Below the pieces are notes generated by a model. That model did no database searches, was not told where the DNA came from, and worked only from the letters and a program-made list of their open reading frames with translations. From Flavobacteriaceae bacterium (GTDB taxonomy: Bacteria; Bacteroidota; Bacteroidia; Flavobacteriales; Flavobacteriaceae), in contig JADHLZ010000012.1 of assembly GCA_016780345.1 (NCBI GenBank), positions 1-42,178 on the forward strand: a stretch of 42,178 bases of DNA, in the 5' to 3' direction. A program made the position numbers and the translations under genes. How positions within the stretch are numbered: position 1 is the stretch's first letter; each line of letters starts with the position of its first letter. Below, in pieces: positions 13,602-22,582 of the stretch.

Positions 13602-15501
13602 TAGGTTAGATATTTATAGGGTTTTGATTCTAAGAATATCAATAGCTTACATATTCTATTTTTTTGCTCGAGTTTTATTTTATTTCTATAACAGCAATAT
13701 GATAATTATTGAGAGTGTTCAAGAGTTTTTTTATTTGTGTTATATAGGACTTACTTTTGATACTTCAGCTATCCTTTACAGTAACATATTATTTATATTA
13801 ATTTCATTAATTCCTTTCAGAAATTATTCTTCAGAAAGTTTTCAAAAAAATATGATGATTTTGTATTTCACTACAAACCTCATAACATATTCTACTAATT
13901 TTTTTGATTTTATATATTATAGATTTTCTCAAAGTAGATTAACAACTAGAGTGTTCGATATTTTAGAAAATGAAACCAATAAAATGTCACTGGCTGGATC
14001 TTTTATTTACAATTATTGGCATGTTTTTATTTTCTTTTTTGTTATGGTTTTTTTATGGATTAATCTATACAAAAAAATTAATTTAAAAAAATATACACTA
14101 AAATACAGTTTTAAGTTTATTTCATTTTCTATCCTAACTTCTTTAATAATAATATTTTTATGTGTAGTTGGAATGAGAGGAGGATTAGGAAACTCGACAA
14201 GACCTATAAATATGGTTGATGCACACAGATTTGTAAAAAAGGGTATTCATGCTGATTTTGTTCTCAACTCTCCTTTTTGTTTCATTAGAACTTTTAACAA
14301 AAATCATTTCAATAAGAAATTCTTTATGGAGGAGTCAGAAGTTGATAAAATACTAAATCCAGTAAGAAAAGTTAATGATTCAATTTATTCTAAGCCTAAT
14401 GTTATGATTTTAGTTATGGAAAGTTTTGGTAGAGAATATATAGGTGCCTTTAATAAAAGTAGAAAAATTGAAAATTACGTGAGCTATACTCCTTTTTTAG
14501 ATTCTTTATCTAACCATAGTTTGATTTTTACAAATGCTTTTGCCAACGGAAGACAATCTATTGAAGCATTGCCTTCAATATTAGCTAGCGTGCCATCTTT
14601 TAAAGTACCTTTTACTTCATCACCATACTCAAATCAGGAAATTCAATCTTTAGTTTCTGTCTTTAAGAACAAGGGTTATTCAACCTCTTTTTTTCACGGT
14701 GCTCCAAACGGATCAATGGGTTTTTTGGGTTTATCAAATATTCTAGGTTTCGATAATTATTATGGAAAAAATGAATTCAACGATAATTCTCAATATGATG
14801 GATATTGGGGGATTTGGGATGAACCATTTCTTAAATATGTAAAAAATGAAACGGATAAACTTGAAGAACCCTTTTTTTCTACTTTTTTCAGTCTTTCCTC
14901 TCATGAACCATTTTACGTTCCAGAAAAATACAAAGGGGTATTTCCTATGGGTGACGTTCAAATGCATCAGGTTATAGGATATTCTGACAATGCTTTAAAA
15001 TTATTTTTCGATTCTGCTAAAAATGAACCCTGGTTTGAAAACACACTTTTTATCATTACTGCAGATCATACAAATCAATTTTGGTATCCTTTTTATTCTA
15101 CTCCAATCAATAGATTTGCTATTCCTATTTTATTTTATCATCCAAATGGTTCATTTAAAGGAGTTAATAATGAATTAACACATCAAATGGATATTTTTCC
15201 TTCTATTGTAGATTTAGTTGGTTATGAAAAGCCAATTAATAGTTGGGGAAGAAGTCTTTTCTCAAATTCTGGAAAACCATTTTCAATTCATTTTTCTGGA
15301 ACAGTTTATCATTTTATTACTGATAAATACATTTTAGTCTTTGATGGAGATTCAGTAATTGGTATCTATGACAAAGAAGATGAGTGGTTAAGTAATAACT
15401 TAAAAGAAAATTCTAATATCAATTATTCAAATGAAGAAAAATATTTAAAGGCATTTATGCAAGATTATATGAATCGAATTATTGAAAAAAAATTGAATTA
15501 A
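13594..15501 (+). CDS. LTA-synthase-like membrane sulfatase-fold phosphotransferase
   Basis: A 635-residue protein with about five membrane helices in residues 1-195, followed by a large periplasmic alkaline-phosphatase/sulfatase domain (about 265-600). Active-site elements: E276 in ILVMESFGRE (metal), the nucleophile position S322 in FANGRQSIEALPS, and ITADHTNQFW with metal-binding Asp and His. The fold and layout match the LtaS/OpgB/MdoB group that transfers phosphoglycerol (or phosphoethanolamine) from phospholipid to a surface glycan or lipid. A Gram-negative bacterium does not make lipoteichoic acid, so the acceptor is unknown. The preceding PAP2 phosphatase is a fitting partner. It converges with msrA with 1 bp between them. 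Confidence 0.85.
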   Translation: MISRLDIYRVLILRISIAYIFYFFARVLFYFYNSNMIIIESVQEFFYLCYIGLTFDTSAILYSNILFILISLIPFRNYSSESFQKNMMILYFTTNLITYSTNFFDFIYYRFSQSRLTTRVFDILENETNKMSLAGSFIYNYWHVFIFFFVMVFLWINLYKKINLKKYTLKYSFKFISFSILTSLIIIFLCVVGMRGGLGNSTRPINMVDAHRFVKKGIHADFVLNSPFCFIRTFNKNHFNKKFFMEESEVDKILNPVRKVNDSIYSKPNVMILVMESFGREYIGAFNKSRKIENYVSYTPFLDSLSNHSLIFTNAFANGRQSIEALPSILASVPSFKVPFTSSPYSNQEIQSLVSVFKNKGYSTSFFHGAPNGSMGFLGLSNILGFDNYYGKNEFNDNSQYDGYWGIWDEPFLKYVKNETDKLEEPFFSTFFSLSSHEPFYVPEKYKGVFPMGDVQMHQVIGYSDNALKLFFDSAKNEPWFENTLFIITADHTNQFWYPFYSTPINRFAIPILFYHPNGSFKGVNNELTHQMDIFPSIVDLVGYEKPINSWGRSLFSNSGKPFSIHFSGTVYHFITDKYILVFDGDSVIGIYDKEDEWLSNNLKENSNINYSNEEKYLKAFMQDYMNRIIEKKLN

Positions 15502-15502
15502 A

Positions 15503-16099
15503 TTATTTGATTAGTTCAGAAAAATCCATTTTAAATTTATTTATTCTTGGGGCAGATACTTTCATTATATATGGGTTGTAAGGGTTTTTCTTTTTATAAT
15601 CTTGATGATAATCTTCTGCTTCATAAAATTTATTAAATTTTTTAACTTCAGTGGTTACCTCAAAAAATGTTTTATTTTCCAATAAACTTTTTATTGAATT
15701 TTCTATTATTTTCTTTTCACCTAAATTTTCATAAAAAGCAATTGATCTATACTGAGTTCCTCTGTCAGGCCCTTGTCTATTTAATGTACTGGGATCATGA
15801 GATCCAAAAAACACATCAACTAATATCTTAAATGAAACAACATTAGGGTCGTATATAACTTTAACAACTTCAGCATGACCAGTATTTCCAGTGATGACTT
15901 GATTATATGTAGGATTAATTGTTTCGCCTCCAGAATAACCTGAAATAACTTCTTTAACACCTTTTAAATTTTCATAAATACTTTCAACACACCAAAAACA
16001 TCCAGATCCAAAATATGCTGATTTGTATTTTTGATCTATCCCTTGACTTGATAAATTAAATGATATTAAACTTATTAGAGTTAATAAATACTTATTCAT
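15503..16099 (-). CDS. msrA: Exported peptide methionine-S-sulfoxide reductase
   Basis: A 198-residue MsrA that repairs oxidised methionine (S form) in proteins. The hydrophobic N-terminus (MNKYLLTLISLISFNLSSQG) looks like a signal peptide, so it likely works in the periplasm. The active site GCFWC (C34, C37) is followed by the family regions SGYSGG, GNTGHAEVVKV, SHDPSTLNRQGPDRGTQYRS and YHQDY. C34 is the catalytic Cys by homology. The C-terminal resolving cysteines of E. coli MsrA are absent; the only other Cys is C37, so recycling probably runs through C37 or an outside thiol. It ends 1 bp from the convergent sulfatase-fold gene and starts 3 bp after the glycosyltransferase stop. Confidence 0.93.
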   Translation of the reverse strand: MNKYLLTLISLISFNLSSQGIDQKYKSAYFGSGCFWCVESIYENLKGVKEVISGYSGGETINPTYNQVITGNTGHAEVVKVIYDPNVVSFKILVDVFFGSHDPSTLNRQGPDRGTQYRSIAFYENLGEKKIIENSIKSLLENKTFFEVTTEVKKFNKFYEAEDYHQDYKKKNPYNPYIMKVSAPRINKFKMDFSELIK

Positions 16100-16102
16100 A
16101 TA

Positions 16103-17206
16103 TTAAATATTAGTTAAGAGTTTTTCGACAAAACTGTCCCAACTTAATTTGTTTTTTTTTTTGGTAATGTTTTTAATTAATATAGACTTATCAAAATTTA
16201 ATCCATAATGAATTTTTTCAAATATATTTTTTTTATTCCTATTAAATAAAAACCCGTTAACTCCATCTTTTACACTTTCTTTTAATCCATTTATATTAGA
16301 ACAAATCACAGGTAAATCAAAATGATATGACAAAGGAATTATTCCGCTTTGCGATGCAGATTGATATGGTAAAATGACATATTCAGGCACACTGAACCAA
16401 TACTTGACCATTTCAGTTTGGATAAACTTATTTATTAGAATTATATGATTTGATAATTTAAGATCATTTATAAGATTTAAGTATTTATCATTAGATACAT
16501 AATTCTCTCCAACAACCAATAATTTTAAAGTAGGGTTTTTTTTAACAAGAGCTGGCATGGCTTTAATTAGCATGTCAACTCCCTTGTAATCACGAATTAA
16601 TCCAAAAAATAGAATATATTTATTATTTCGATCTAAATTCAATTTTTTTAAGGCTTCATTTCTTGAGACTTTTTCACCAAATTTTGAAGGTGTAGGATGA
16701 AATAAATTAAATCCCTCTACTTTAAAATTATTCTTAATTTGCTGGTATACATTTCTGGAAAGTGTGAAAAATTTATTTAAACTGGATAAATATATTTTAA
16801 GAAAAAATTTTTCAAATATTTTTTTCTCATGGGAAACGCAATTATGAATAATTCCTATTTTTTTTATTTTACTATTTAATATAGAATTCAATGTAAAATA
16901 ACAAGGAGATAAAAATCCAGTCCAATAGCTAGTGATTATTAAATCTGGTTTTTGCTTTCTTATGTAATTTATTGTTGAAAGCCAACTTAAAGGATTAATG
17001 GAACTTAATAATTTTAAAGATTTATCAGACTTTATATTTTTTTCATATTGAGTTTTTCCGGGAAATAATAATTTTGGATAAAGTAATTTAAAATTGATTA
17101 ATTCAACTTTGTGTCCTTTTCTAACTAAAGATTTACTTAATTCTTGGTTTGTATCAGAAATTCCACCTCTATACGGGTAATGTGGTCCAATTAGAACAAT
17201 ATTCAT
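16103..17206 (-). CDS. Glycosyltransferase family 4 (GT-B fold)
   Basis: From the ATG at 17206 (MNIVLIGPHYPYRGGI) the protein has 367 residues. An ATG four codons earlier would overlap secA by 8 bp and adds nothing family-like. The N-terminal half has the GT4 acceptor-side start PHYPYRGGISDTNQELSKSL. The C-terminal half holds the nucleotide-sugar site: ILFFGLIRDYKGVDMLIKAM, LLVVGE and the ExxxxG-like stretch ASQSGIIPLSYHFDLPVI before GVNGFLF. It is a cytoplasmic or membrane-associated enzyme that probably adds a sugar to a surface polysaccharide or glycolipid. Donor and acceptor cannot be read. It lies between secA and msrA with almost no spacing. Confidence 0.85.
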   Translation of the reverse strand: MNIVLIGPHYPYRGGISDTNQELSKSLVRKGHKVELINFKLLYPKLLFPGKTQYEKNIKSDKSLKLLSSINPLSWLSTINYIRKQKPDLIITSYWTGFLSPCYFTLNSILNSKIKKIGIIHNCVSHEKKIFEKFFLKIYLSSLNKFFTLSRNVYQQIKNNFKVEGFNLFHPTPSKFGEKVSRNEALKKLNLDRNNKYILFFGLIRDYKGVDMLIKAMPALVKKNPTLKLLVVGENYVSNDKYLNLINDLKLSNHIILINKFIQTEMVKYWFSVPEYVILPYQSASQSGIIPLSYHFDLPVICSNINGLKESVKDGVNGFLFNRNKKNIFEKIHYGLNFDKSILIKNITKKKNKLSWDSFVEKLLTNI

Positions 17207-17210
17207 GATT

Positions 17211-20200
17211 TTAATCATTAAAAATTACCCATTCGCCTTTCTTTATTAAGTTCTCTGCTAATTTAAACTTCATTTCTTTCGTTTCCCCACTTGAAACATT
17301 TTTGATAATAATTTTTTCATTTCTGCCTATTTTCTTGGCTTCTCTAACAACGGTTTCAACGTAATTATTTGATTGAGATGCATTTTCTCCTGCTTTTCTA
17401 TTTCTTGAAGCAATTTCATCACTATTAAGAACTTCTTCTTTAGATGTATTGAATTTTTGTTGTCTTCTTAATCTTCTTTCTTCTATGATATTTGTTGGAT
17501 CTTTACTGGGAAGAGCTCCATTAAACAAAAATAAAATAATGTCTTTGTTGACTTTTTCAATCATTGATCCAAAAAGCTTATAAGCTTCCTCTTTGTAAAC
17601 AATCAAGGGATCTTTTTGTTCATGAACGGCTAATTGGACTGATTGTTTTAATTCATCCATTTTTCTTAAATGAACTTTCCATGCTTCATCAATTATGGCT
17701 AAAGATATATTTTTTTCAAAATCATTTATAAGTGTTCTTCCCTTTGAATTATATCCATCTTCAAGATTTGAGACAACATTTAATGTTTTTTTACCATCAG
17801 TGAATGGAACTACAATTCTTTGAAAATTATTTGAGCGATTTTCATAAACGTTTTTAATGACTGGAAAAACTTTTTCAGCACTTGAAATCATCTTTGAGTT
17901 GTAATGATCGTATGCTTTTGTGTAAGTTTTTGAAAAAATTTCTTCAGCATTTAAAGATTTAAAATTTTCTTCATTAAAATCTGATTCTAAAGAGAAAATT
18001 TTTGCAAGTTTAAATTCAAATTCCTTAAAATTATTAGATGTTTTGCTATTAAATACAATTATTTCACAAGTATCGTAAATCATATTAGCAATATCAACCT
18101 TTAACCTTTCACCTTGTAAACAATGCTTTCTTCTTTTATAAATAATTTCTCTTTGGACATTCATTACATCGTCATATTCAAGTAAACGTTTTCTTATTCC
18201 AAAATTATTTTCTTCTACCTTTTTTTGAGCTCTTTCAATTGTTTTGGTCATCATTGAATGTTGAATAACCTCACCTTCTTCAAGACCCATTCTATCCATC
18301 ATCTTAGCAACTCTATCTGAACCAAACAACCTCATTAAATTATCTTCCAATGAAACATAAAATTGTGAACTTCCAGAATCTCCTTGTCTTCCTGCTCTTC
18401 CTCGGAGCTGTCTATCAACTCTTCTGGAATCGTGTCTTTCCGTACCAATAATTGCTAATCCACCAATAGATTTTATTTGTTCTGAAATTTTAATATCAGT
18501 TCCTCTACCTGCCATATTTGTAGCTATTGTCACAATTCCAGTATTTCCAGCTTCAGAAATAATATCAGCTTCTTTTTTATGAAGTTTAGCGTTTAGTACA
18601 TTGTGCTTAATTTTTCTAATAGTAAGCATTCTAGCTAATAACTCTGAAATTTCAACAGATGTAGTTCCAATTAAAACTGGTCTTCCTTCTTCAGAAATTT
18701 TAGTTACGTCATTTATTACAGCATTGTATTTTTCTCTTTTAGTTTTATAAATCAAATCATTATGATCTTTTCTGGCAATTGGCTTATTGGTCGGGATTTC
18801 TATAACATCAAGTTTATAAATATCCCAAAACTCTCCTGCTTCTGTAATTGCAGTACCTGTCATCCCAGATAATTTATTATACATTCGAAAATAATTTTGA
18901 AGCGTTATTGAAGCAAAGGTTTGAGTAGCGTCTTCAATTTTAACATTTTCTTTGGCTTCAATTGCTTGATGTAAACCATCTGAATATCTTCTGCCATCCA
19001 TTATTCTTCCAGTTTGTTCATCAACAATTTTAACTTTATTGTCAATTAAAACATATTCTGTGTTTTTTTCAAACAAGGTGTAAGCTTTCAATAATTGGTT
19101 TAATGTGTGAATTCTCTCACTTTTTGATGAAAAATCATTATAGATTTTTTCTTTTTCTTCAACTTCTTTATTTAATTCTAAATTCTTATTCTCAATTTCA
19201 GAAAGCTCTAATGATAAGTTTGGTAAAACAAAAAAATTAGGGTCTTCATTCTTATTAGAAATTGTATCAAATCCTTTATCGGTAAGCTCTATCTGATTAT
19301 TTTTTTCATCAATTACAAAGTATAAATCAACATCAACTTTAGGCATTTCTCTGTTATTATCCTGCATATAAAAGTTTTCAGTTTTTTGTAAAAGTTGTTT
19401 AATTCCTTCTTGACTTAAATATTTTATGAGAGCAGTGTTTTTTGGAAGTCCTCTATAAACTTGAAGTAAATAAAAACCACCTTCTTCAGTATTTCCTTCA
19501 CTAATTAAATTTTTAGCTTTTGATAAAACCTGGTTTAAAAGTTCTTTCTGTTTTTTAACGATTTCAAAAACCCTAGGTTTTAATTCATTAAACTCATGAA
19601 CATCTCCTTTAGGAACTGGTCCTGAAATAATTAATGGAGTCCTGGCATCATCAATTAGAACAGAATCAACCTCATCAACAATTGCATAGGTATGTTTTCT
19701 TTGAACCAGATCTGCTTTTGAATGAGCCATATTATCTCTTAAATAATCAAAACCAAACTCATTGTTTGTTCCGTAAGTGATATCGGCACTATAAGCTTTT
19801 CTTCTTTCTTCTGAGTTAGGTGGATGGTTGTCAATACAGTCCACACTAAGGCCATGAAATTCAAATATTGGAGCCATCCATGCGCTATCTCTTTTTGCTA
19901 AATAGTCATTTACTGTCACTAAATGAACACCATCACCAGTTAAAGCATTTAAATAAACTGGAAGTGTAGCAACTAATGTTTTTCCTTCACCAGTTTGCAT
20001 TTCTGCTATTTTTCCTTTATGCAAAACAATACCTCCAATTAGTTGAACATCATAGTGAATCATATCCCATGTAACTTGTTTCCCTGCGGCATTCCAATTA
20101 TTGGACCAGGTAGCAAAGTTACCCTCGATTTTTACATATGATTTTTCAGATGAAAGTCTAATGTCAAATTCTTTAGTTTTAACTTTAATTTTAGAATTTT

Positions 20201-20573
20201 CCTTAAATCTTTTAGCAGTTTCTTTTATTACAGCAAAAGCTTGAGGAAGTATATTGTTAAGAGTTTTTTCTGTCTCAGTTCTTGAAAGTTCTAAAACCTT
20301 ATCAATTTCATTGTAAAAACTATCTTTTTCATCAATATTTTCACTTGATTGAATTTTATCTTTTAATAAGTCAATTTCTTGTATAAATGGATTTCTAACT
20401 TCATTAATCACATTTTTAAAGTGGATAGTTTTATTTCTTAATTCATCATGATTTAGTAACGAAAAGTCTTTTTCAAAATTTAAAATTTCTTTGATAGTTC
20501 CTTCGAGTTCTTTTAAATCTTTTTTTGATTTACTACCAACAAAAACGTTTAAAATTGAATTTATGAAGCTCAT
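17211..20573 (-). CDS. secA: Preprotein translocase ATPase SecA (long Bacteroidetes type)
   Basis: A 1120-residue SecA, the motor that pushes unfolded preproteins through SecYEG. Walker A is TGEGKT (194-199) and Walker B DEVDS (300-304). The second helicase fold includes GTTSVEISE, NMAGRGTDIKIS and DRQLRGRAGRQGDSG. It is about 220 residues longer than E. coli SecA. Much of the extra length lies in the preprotein cross-linking region (about 335-520, including an acidic coiled stretch LSEIENKNLELNKEVEEKEK). The C-terminal zinc finger (CxCxSG...CH) that binds SecB in proteobacteria is missing. Residues 1082-1120 (IGRNEKIIIKNVSSGE...) keep only the preceding GRN motif and then a different tail. 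Probably driven by a promoter near 20591. Confidence 0.97.
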   Translation of the reverse strand: MSFINSILNVFVGSKSKKDLKELEGTIKEILNFEKDFSLLNHDELRNKTIHFKNVINEVRNPFIQEIDLLKDKIQSSENIDEKDSFYNEIDKVLELSRTETEKTLNNILPQAFAVIKETAKRFKENSKIKVKTKEFDIRLSSEKSYVKIEGNFATWSNNWNAAGKQVTWDMIHYDVQLIGGIVLHKGKIAEMQTGEGKTLVATLPVYLNALTGDGVHLVTVNDYLAKRDSAWMAPIFEFHGLSVDCIDNHPPNSEERRKAYSADITYGTNNEFGFDYLRDNMAHSKADLVQRKHTYAIVDEVDSVLIDDARTPLIISGPVPKGDVHEFNELKPRVFEIVKKQKELLNQVLSKAKNLISEGNTEEGGFYLLQVYRGLPKNTALIKYLSQEGIKQLLQKTENFYMQDNNREMPKVDVDLYFVIDEKNNQIELTDKGFDTISNKNEDPNFFVLPNLSLELSEIENKNLELNKEVEEKEKIYNDFSSKSERIHTLNQLLKAYTLFEKNTEYVLIDNKVKIVDEQTGRIMDGRRYSDGLHQAIEAKENVKIEDATQTFASITLQNYFRMYNKLSGMTGTAITEAGEFWDIYKLDVIEIPTNKPIARKDHNDLIYKTKREKYNAVINDVTKISEEGRPVLIGTTSVEISELLARMLTIRKIKHNVLNAKLHKKEADIISEAGNTGIVTIATNMAGRGTDIKISEQIKSIGGLAIIGTERHDSRRVDRQLRGRAGRQGDSGSSQFYVSLEDNLMRLFGSDRVAKMMDRMGLEEGEVIQHSMMTKTIERAQKKVEENNFGIRKRLLEYDDVMNVQREIIYKRRKHCLQGERLKVDIANMIYDTCEIIVFNSKTSNNFKEFEFKLAKIFSLESDFNEENFKSLNAEEIFSKTYTKAYDHYNSKMISSAEKVFPVIKNVYENRSNNFQRIVVPFTDGKKTLNVVSNLEDGYNSKGRTLINDFEKNISLAIIDEAWKVHLRKMDELKQSVQLAVHEQKDPLIVYKEEAYKLFGSMIEKVNKDIILFLFNGALPSKDPTNIIEERRLRRQQKFNTSKEEVLNSDEIASRNRKAGENASQSNNYVETVVREAKKIGRNEKIIIKNVSSGETKEMKFKLAENLIKKGEWVIFND

Positions 20574-20590
20574 TAATTAAATTATATCAT

Positions 20591-20598
20591 CAAATTTA
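20591..20598 (-). promoter_or_regulatory. Possible -7 element for secA
   Basis: TAAATTTG on the minus strand, 18 bp before the secA start, fits TAnnTTTG. There is no matching -33 at 19 bp. It lies directly beyond the terminator of the DUF2795 gene, a sensible place for a new promoter. Confidence 0.4.
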
Positions 20599-20601
20599 AG
20601 C

Positions 20602-20627
20602 AAAAAAAAAGCCTCAAATGAGACTTT
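20602..20627 (-). terminator. Rho-independent terminator after the DUF2795 gene
   Basis: In minus-strand RNA, AAAGUCUC (20627-20620) pairs with GAGGCUUU (20615-20608) around a 4-nt loop and runs into a U tract (20607-20602). One pair is a G-U wobble in that direction and a C-A mismatch in the other, which shows it is meant to work on the minus strand. Confidence 0.75.
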
Positions 20628-20643
20628 ATGAAAGTTTTTGAAG

Positions 20644-20868
20644 TTAATATTCATCTTCATTCCAAAGATAATCTTCTTCAGAGGGATAATCTGGCCAAAT
20701 CTCTATAATTGATTCGTAAATTTCTTCTTCTTCTTCTTCAATTTCTTGTAAGTTTTCTATAACTTCAAGAGGAGCACCTGTTCTTATGCAATAATCAATT
20801 AATTCATCTTTATTAGCAGGCCATGGTGCATCAGTTAGATAGGTAGCTAATTCTAGTGTCCAATACAT
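20644..20868 (-). CDS. DUF2795 family small acidic protein
   Basis: A 74-residue protein from the ATG at 20868 (MYWTLELATYLTDAPWPANKDELIDYCIRTGAPLEVIENLQ). An in-frame start at 20919 would add 17 residues that do not resemble the family and would overlap the promoter-like site at 20890. The DUF2795 core contains the APWPAxKDELIDYxIRxGAP pattern. The second half is strongly acidic (EIEEEEEEIYESIIEIWPDYPSEEDYLWNEDEY). The family is highly conserved and abundant in Bacteroidetes but has no known activity. It is flanked by its own promoter-like site and a terminator, so it is probably transcribed alone. Confidence 0.88.
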   Translation of the reverse strand: MYWTLELATYLTDAPWPANKDELIDYCIRTGAPLEVIENLQEIEEEEEEIYESIIEIWPDYPSEEDYLWNEDEY

Positions 20869-20889
20869 AATTTTTAAATTAAATATTTG

Positions 20890-20918
20890 CAAAAATAATT
20901 TTTTATACGACTCTAGCA
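20890..20918 (-). promoter_or_regulatory. Probable promoter of the DUF2795 gene
   Basis: On the minus strand, TTG (20918-20916), an 18-nt spacer and TATTTTTG (20897-20890) resemble the Bacteroidetes -33/-7 pattern, with the start codon 21 bp further on. It also argues for the 20868 start over the longer reading. Confidence 0.45.
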
Positions 20919-20942
20919 ATAATTAATTAAATTATTTAATAG

Positions 20943-22517
20943 TTATTTTTTTTTTGCGAAATAAAAGAGTGAAATTATGATAAAAAAGAAAAGAGAAATT
21001 CTATAAATATAATCACCATATTTAGCATAAAATGTGATTTTATTTGATAATTTTACATTATCTCTAATAATTCCCTTCTCATTGTACGCAATTGATTTCG
21101 TAATATTTCCTCTTTGATCAATTATTGCAGAAACCCCTGTATTGGCACTTCTAATGATACTTCTTCTAAACTCTATAGATCGTAATTTTGAATAACTAAG
21201 AAGTTGTTTATGACCTTGAGAATCTCCCCACCAACCTTCATTAGTTAATATCGCTAAAACTTCAGCTCCATTTTTGATATATTCACTAACAAATTCGCCA
21301 TACATTAGTTCATAACATATTATTGGCGCTATATAATTTTTATTTTCTGATTCGAAGACTGTTCTGTTGGTTTGAGTAGCTCTAGACATAACTGTTCCAC
21401 CAAAGTCTAAAAGTAAATTTCCTAATATGGGTTCAAGAATGGTTTTATAGGGAAGATTTTCAACACCAACGACTAACTTTGATTTATGATAAACTTGCTG
21501 TTTTTTAGAATTAATAAAGCTACTATTGTATATATCTACCCAAGTATTATTTCTTATAAAATTTGAAGTTAAAGTTTTAGTATTTTGAGAATTATAAATT
21601 TTATAAAATTGAATTCCGCTTACAATTTGTGAATTTCTGTTATTTAAAAATGAATCTAGTTTTTGATAAAATGGAGTCTGAAAAAACAAATCCAATTTAT
21701 ATCCTGGACTTTCTGAAAAATAAGTTTCAGGAGCTATAATTAGAGAATTATTAATATTATTATTATCAATTATTTTAAAAAACTCATCTAAGATTTCGAG
21801 ATTTGATCTTCCATATTTTTCATTGTAAGGATCTATATTAGGTTGAATAATAGAAACATTCATATTATTTTTAGTTTCCTCATAATTTTTATATATAAAT
21901 AATGAAATAATTATCGGAATTGCTATAGATATTAATCCTTGAGAAATCGATTTAATTTTAAATCGTTTGTTTATTTTGTAACTTTTGTAAGTTTTAAAGA
22001 ATATAATATTAACTAGAAGTACCCATAAAGTTCCTCCAAATATTCCCGTATATTCATACCATTGAATTAACTTATGCGAATCAGAAAATGAATTCCCTAA
22101 TAATAAAGATGGCCATGAAAACTCCCAATTTAAATTAAATTTTTCAAAAACTATCCAAGAAGAAACAAAGAAAATAAGTCCAAGTTTTGTGTTTAATTTT
22201 TTTGAGATGATACTAAAAAATAAAATCAATAACGACATTAGAAGGGAATACAAAACAATTGCAAAAATTCCCCCAAAAACAGTAGACTTAAGTAACCAAT
22301 AGCTAGTAATTGAATTCCACAGAAAGAAAGAAATAAAACTGTAATAAAAAATTTTAAATGTAGATTTATTTCTTAGATTTTCTTCTAGAATTAGTAGAGG
22401 AACAAAGGATATGAAAATTATGAAAATAAACCCATATGTAGGCCAAGAAAGACCAAGCATGAGACCGGAAAGAATACTTAAAATAAAATATTTCTTATTC
22501 AATGTTTTATTTTGCAA
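20943..22517 (-). CDS. lnt: Apolipoprotein N-acyltransferase
   Basis: A 524-residue inner-membrane enzyme that adds the third acyl chain to the N-terminal cysteine of lipoproteins. Residues 1-210 form a block of about six membrane helices, and a further helix closes the C-terminus (about 502-520). The periplasmic nitrilase-like domain begins at MNVSIIQPNID (219-229). Its triad is E264 (IIAPETYFSE), a Lys in HKSKLVVGVENLP (K345/K347) and C401 (PIICYELMYGEFV). The frame starts with TTG at 22517 (MQNKTLNKKYFIL); the next Met is already inside the first helix. It is on the same strand as the DUF2795 gene but separated from it by that gene's own promoter. Confidence 0.93.
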   Translation of the reverse strand: MQNKTLNKKYFILSILSGLMLGLSWPTYGFIFIIFISFVPLLILEENLRNKSTFKIFYYSFISFFLWNSITSYWLLKSTVFGGIFAIVLYSLLMSLLILFFSIISKKLNTKLGLIFFVSSWIVFEKFNLNWEFSWPSLLLGNSFSDSHKLIQWYEYTGIFGGTLWVLLVNIIFFKTYKSYKINKRFKIKSISQGLISIAIPIIISLFIYKNYEETKNNMNVSIIQPNIDPYNEKYGRSNLEILDEFFKIIDNNNINNSLIIAPETYFSESPGYKLDLFFQTPFYQKLDSFLNNRNSQIVSGIQFYKIYNSQNTKTLTSNFIRNNTWVDIYNSSFINSKKQQVYHKSKLVVGVENLPYKTILEPILGNLLLDFGGTVMSRATQTNRTVFESENKNYIAPIICYELMYGEFVSEYIKNGAEVLAILTNEGWWGDSQGHKQLLSYSKLRSIEFRRSIIRSANTGVSAIIDQRGNITKSIAYNEKGIIRDNVKLSNKITFYAKYGDYIYRISLFFFIIISLFYFAKKK

Positions 22518-22582
22518 GGTATAAAAAACTAAATTCTAATTAAACACAAAGTCTGTTGTTTAAAAATGACTAATTTAGTATT

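Noticed and set aside
20869-20919. A longer 91-codon reading of the DUF2795 gene
   Set aside because: The extra 17 residues do not resemble the family, and the extension crosses the likely promoter -7 box.
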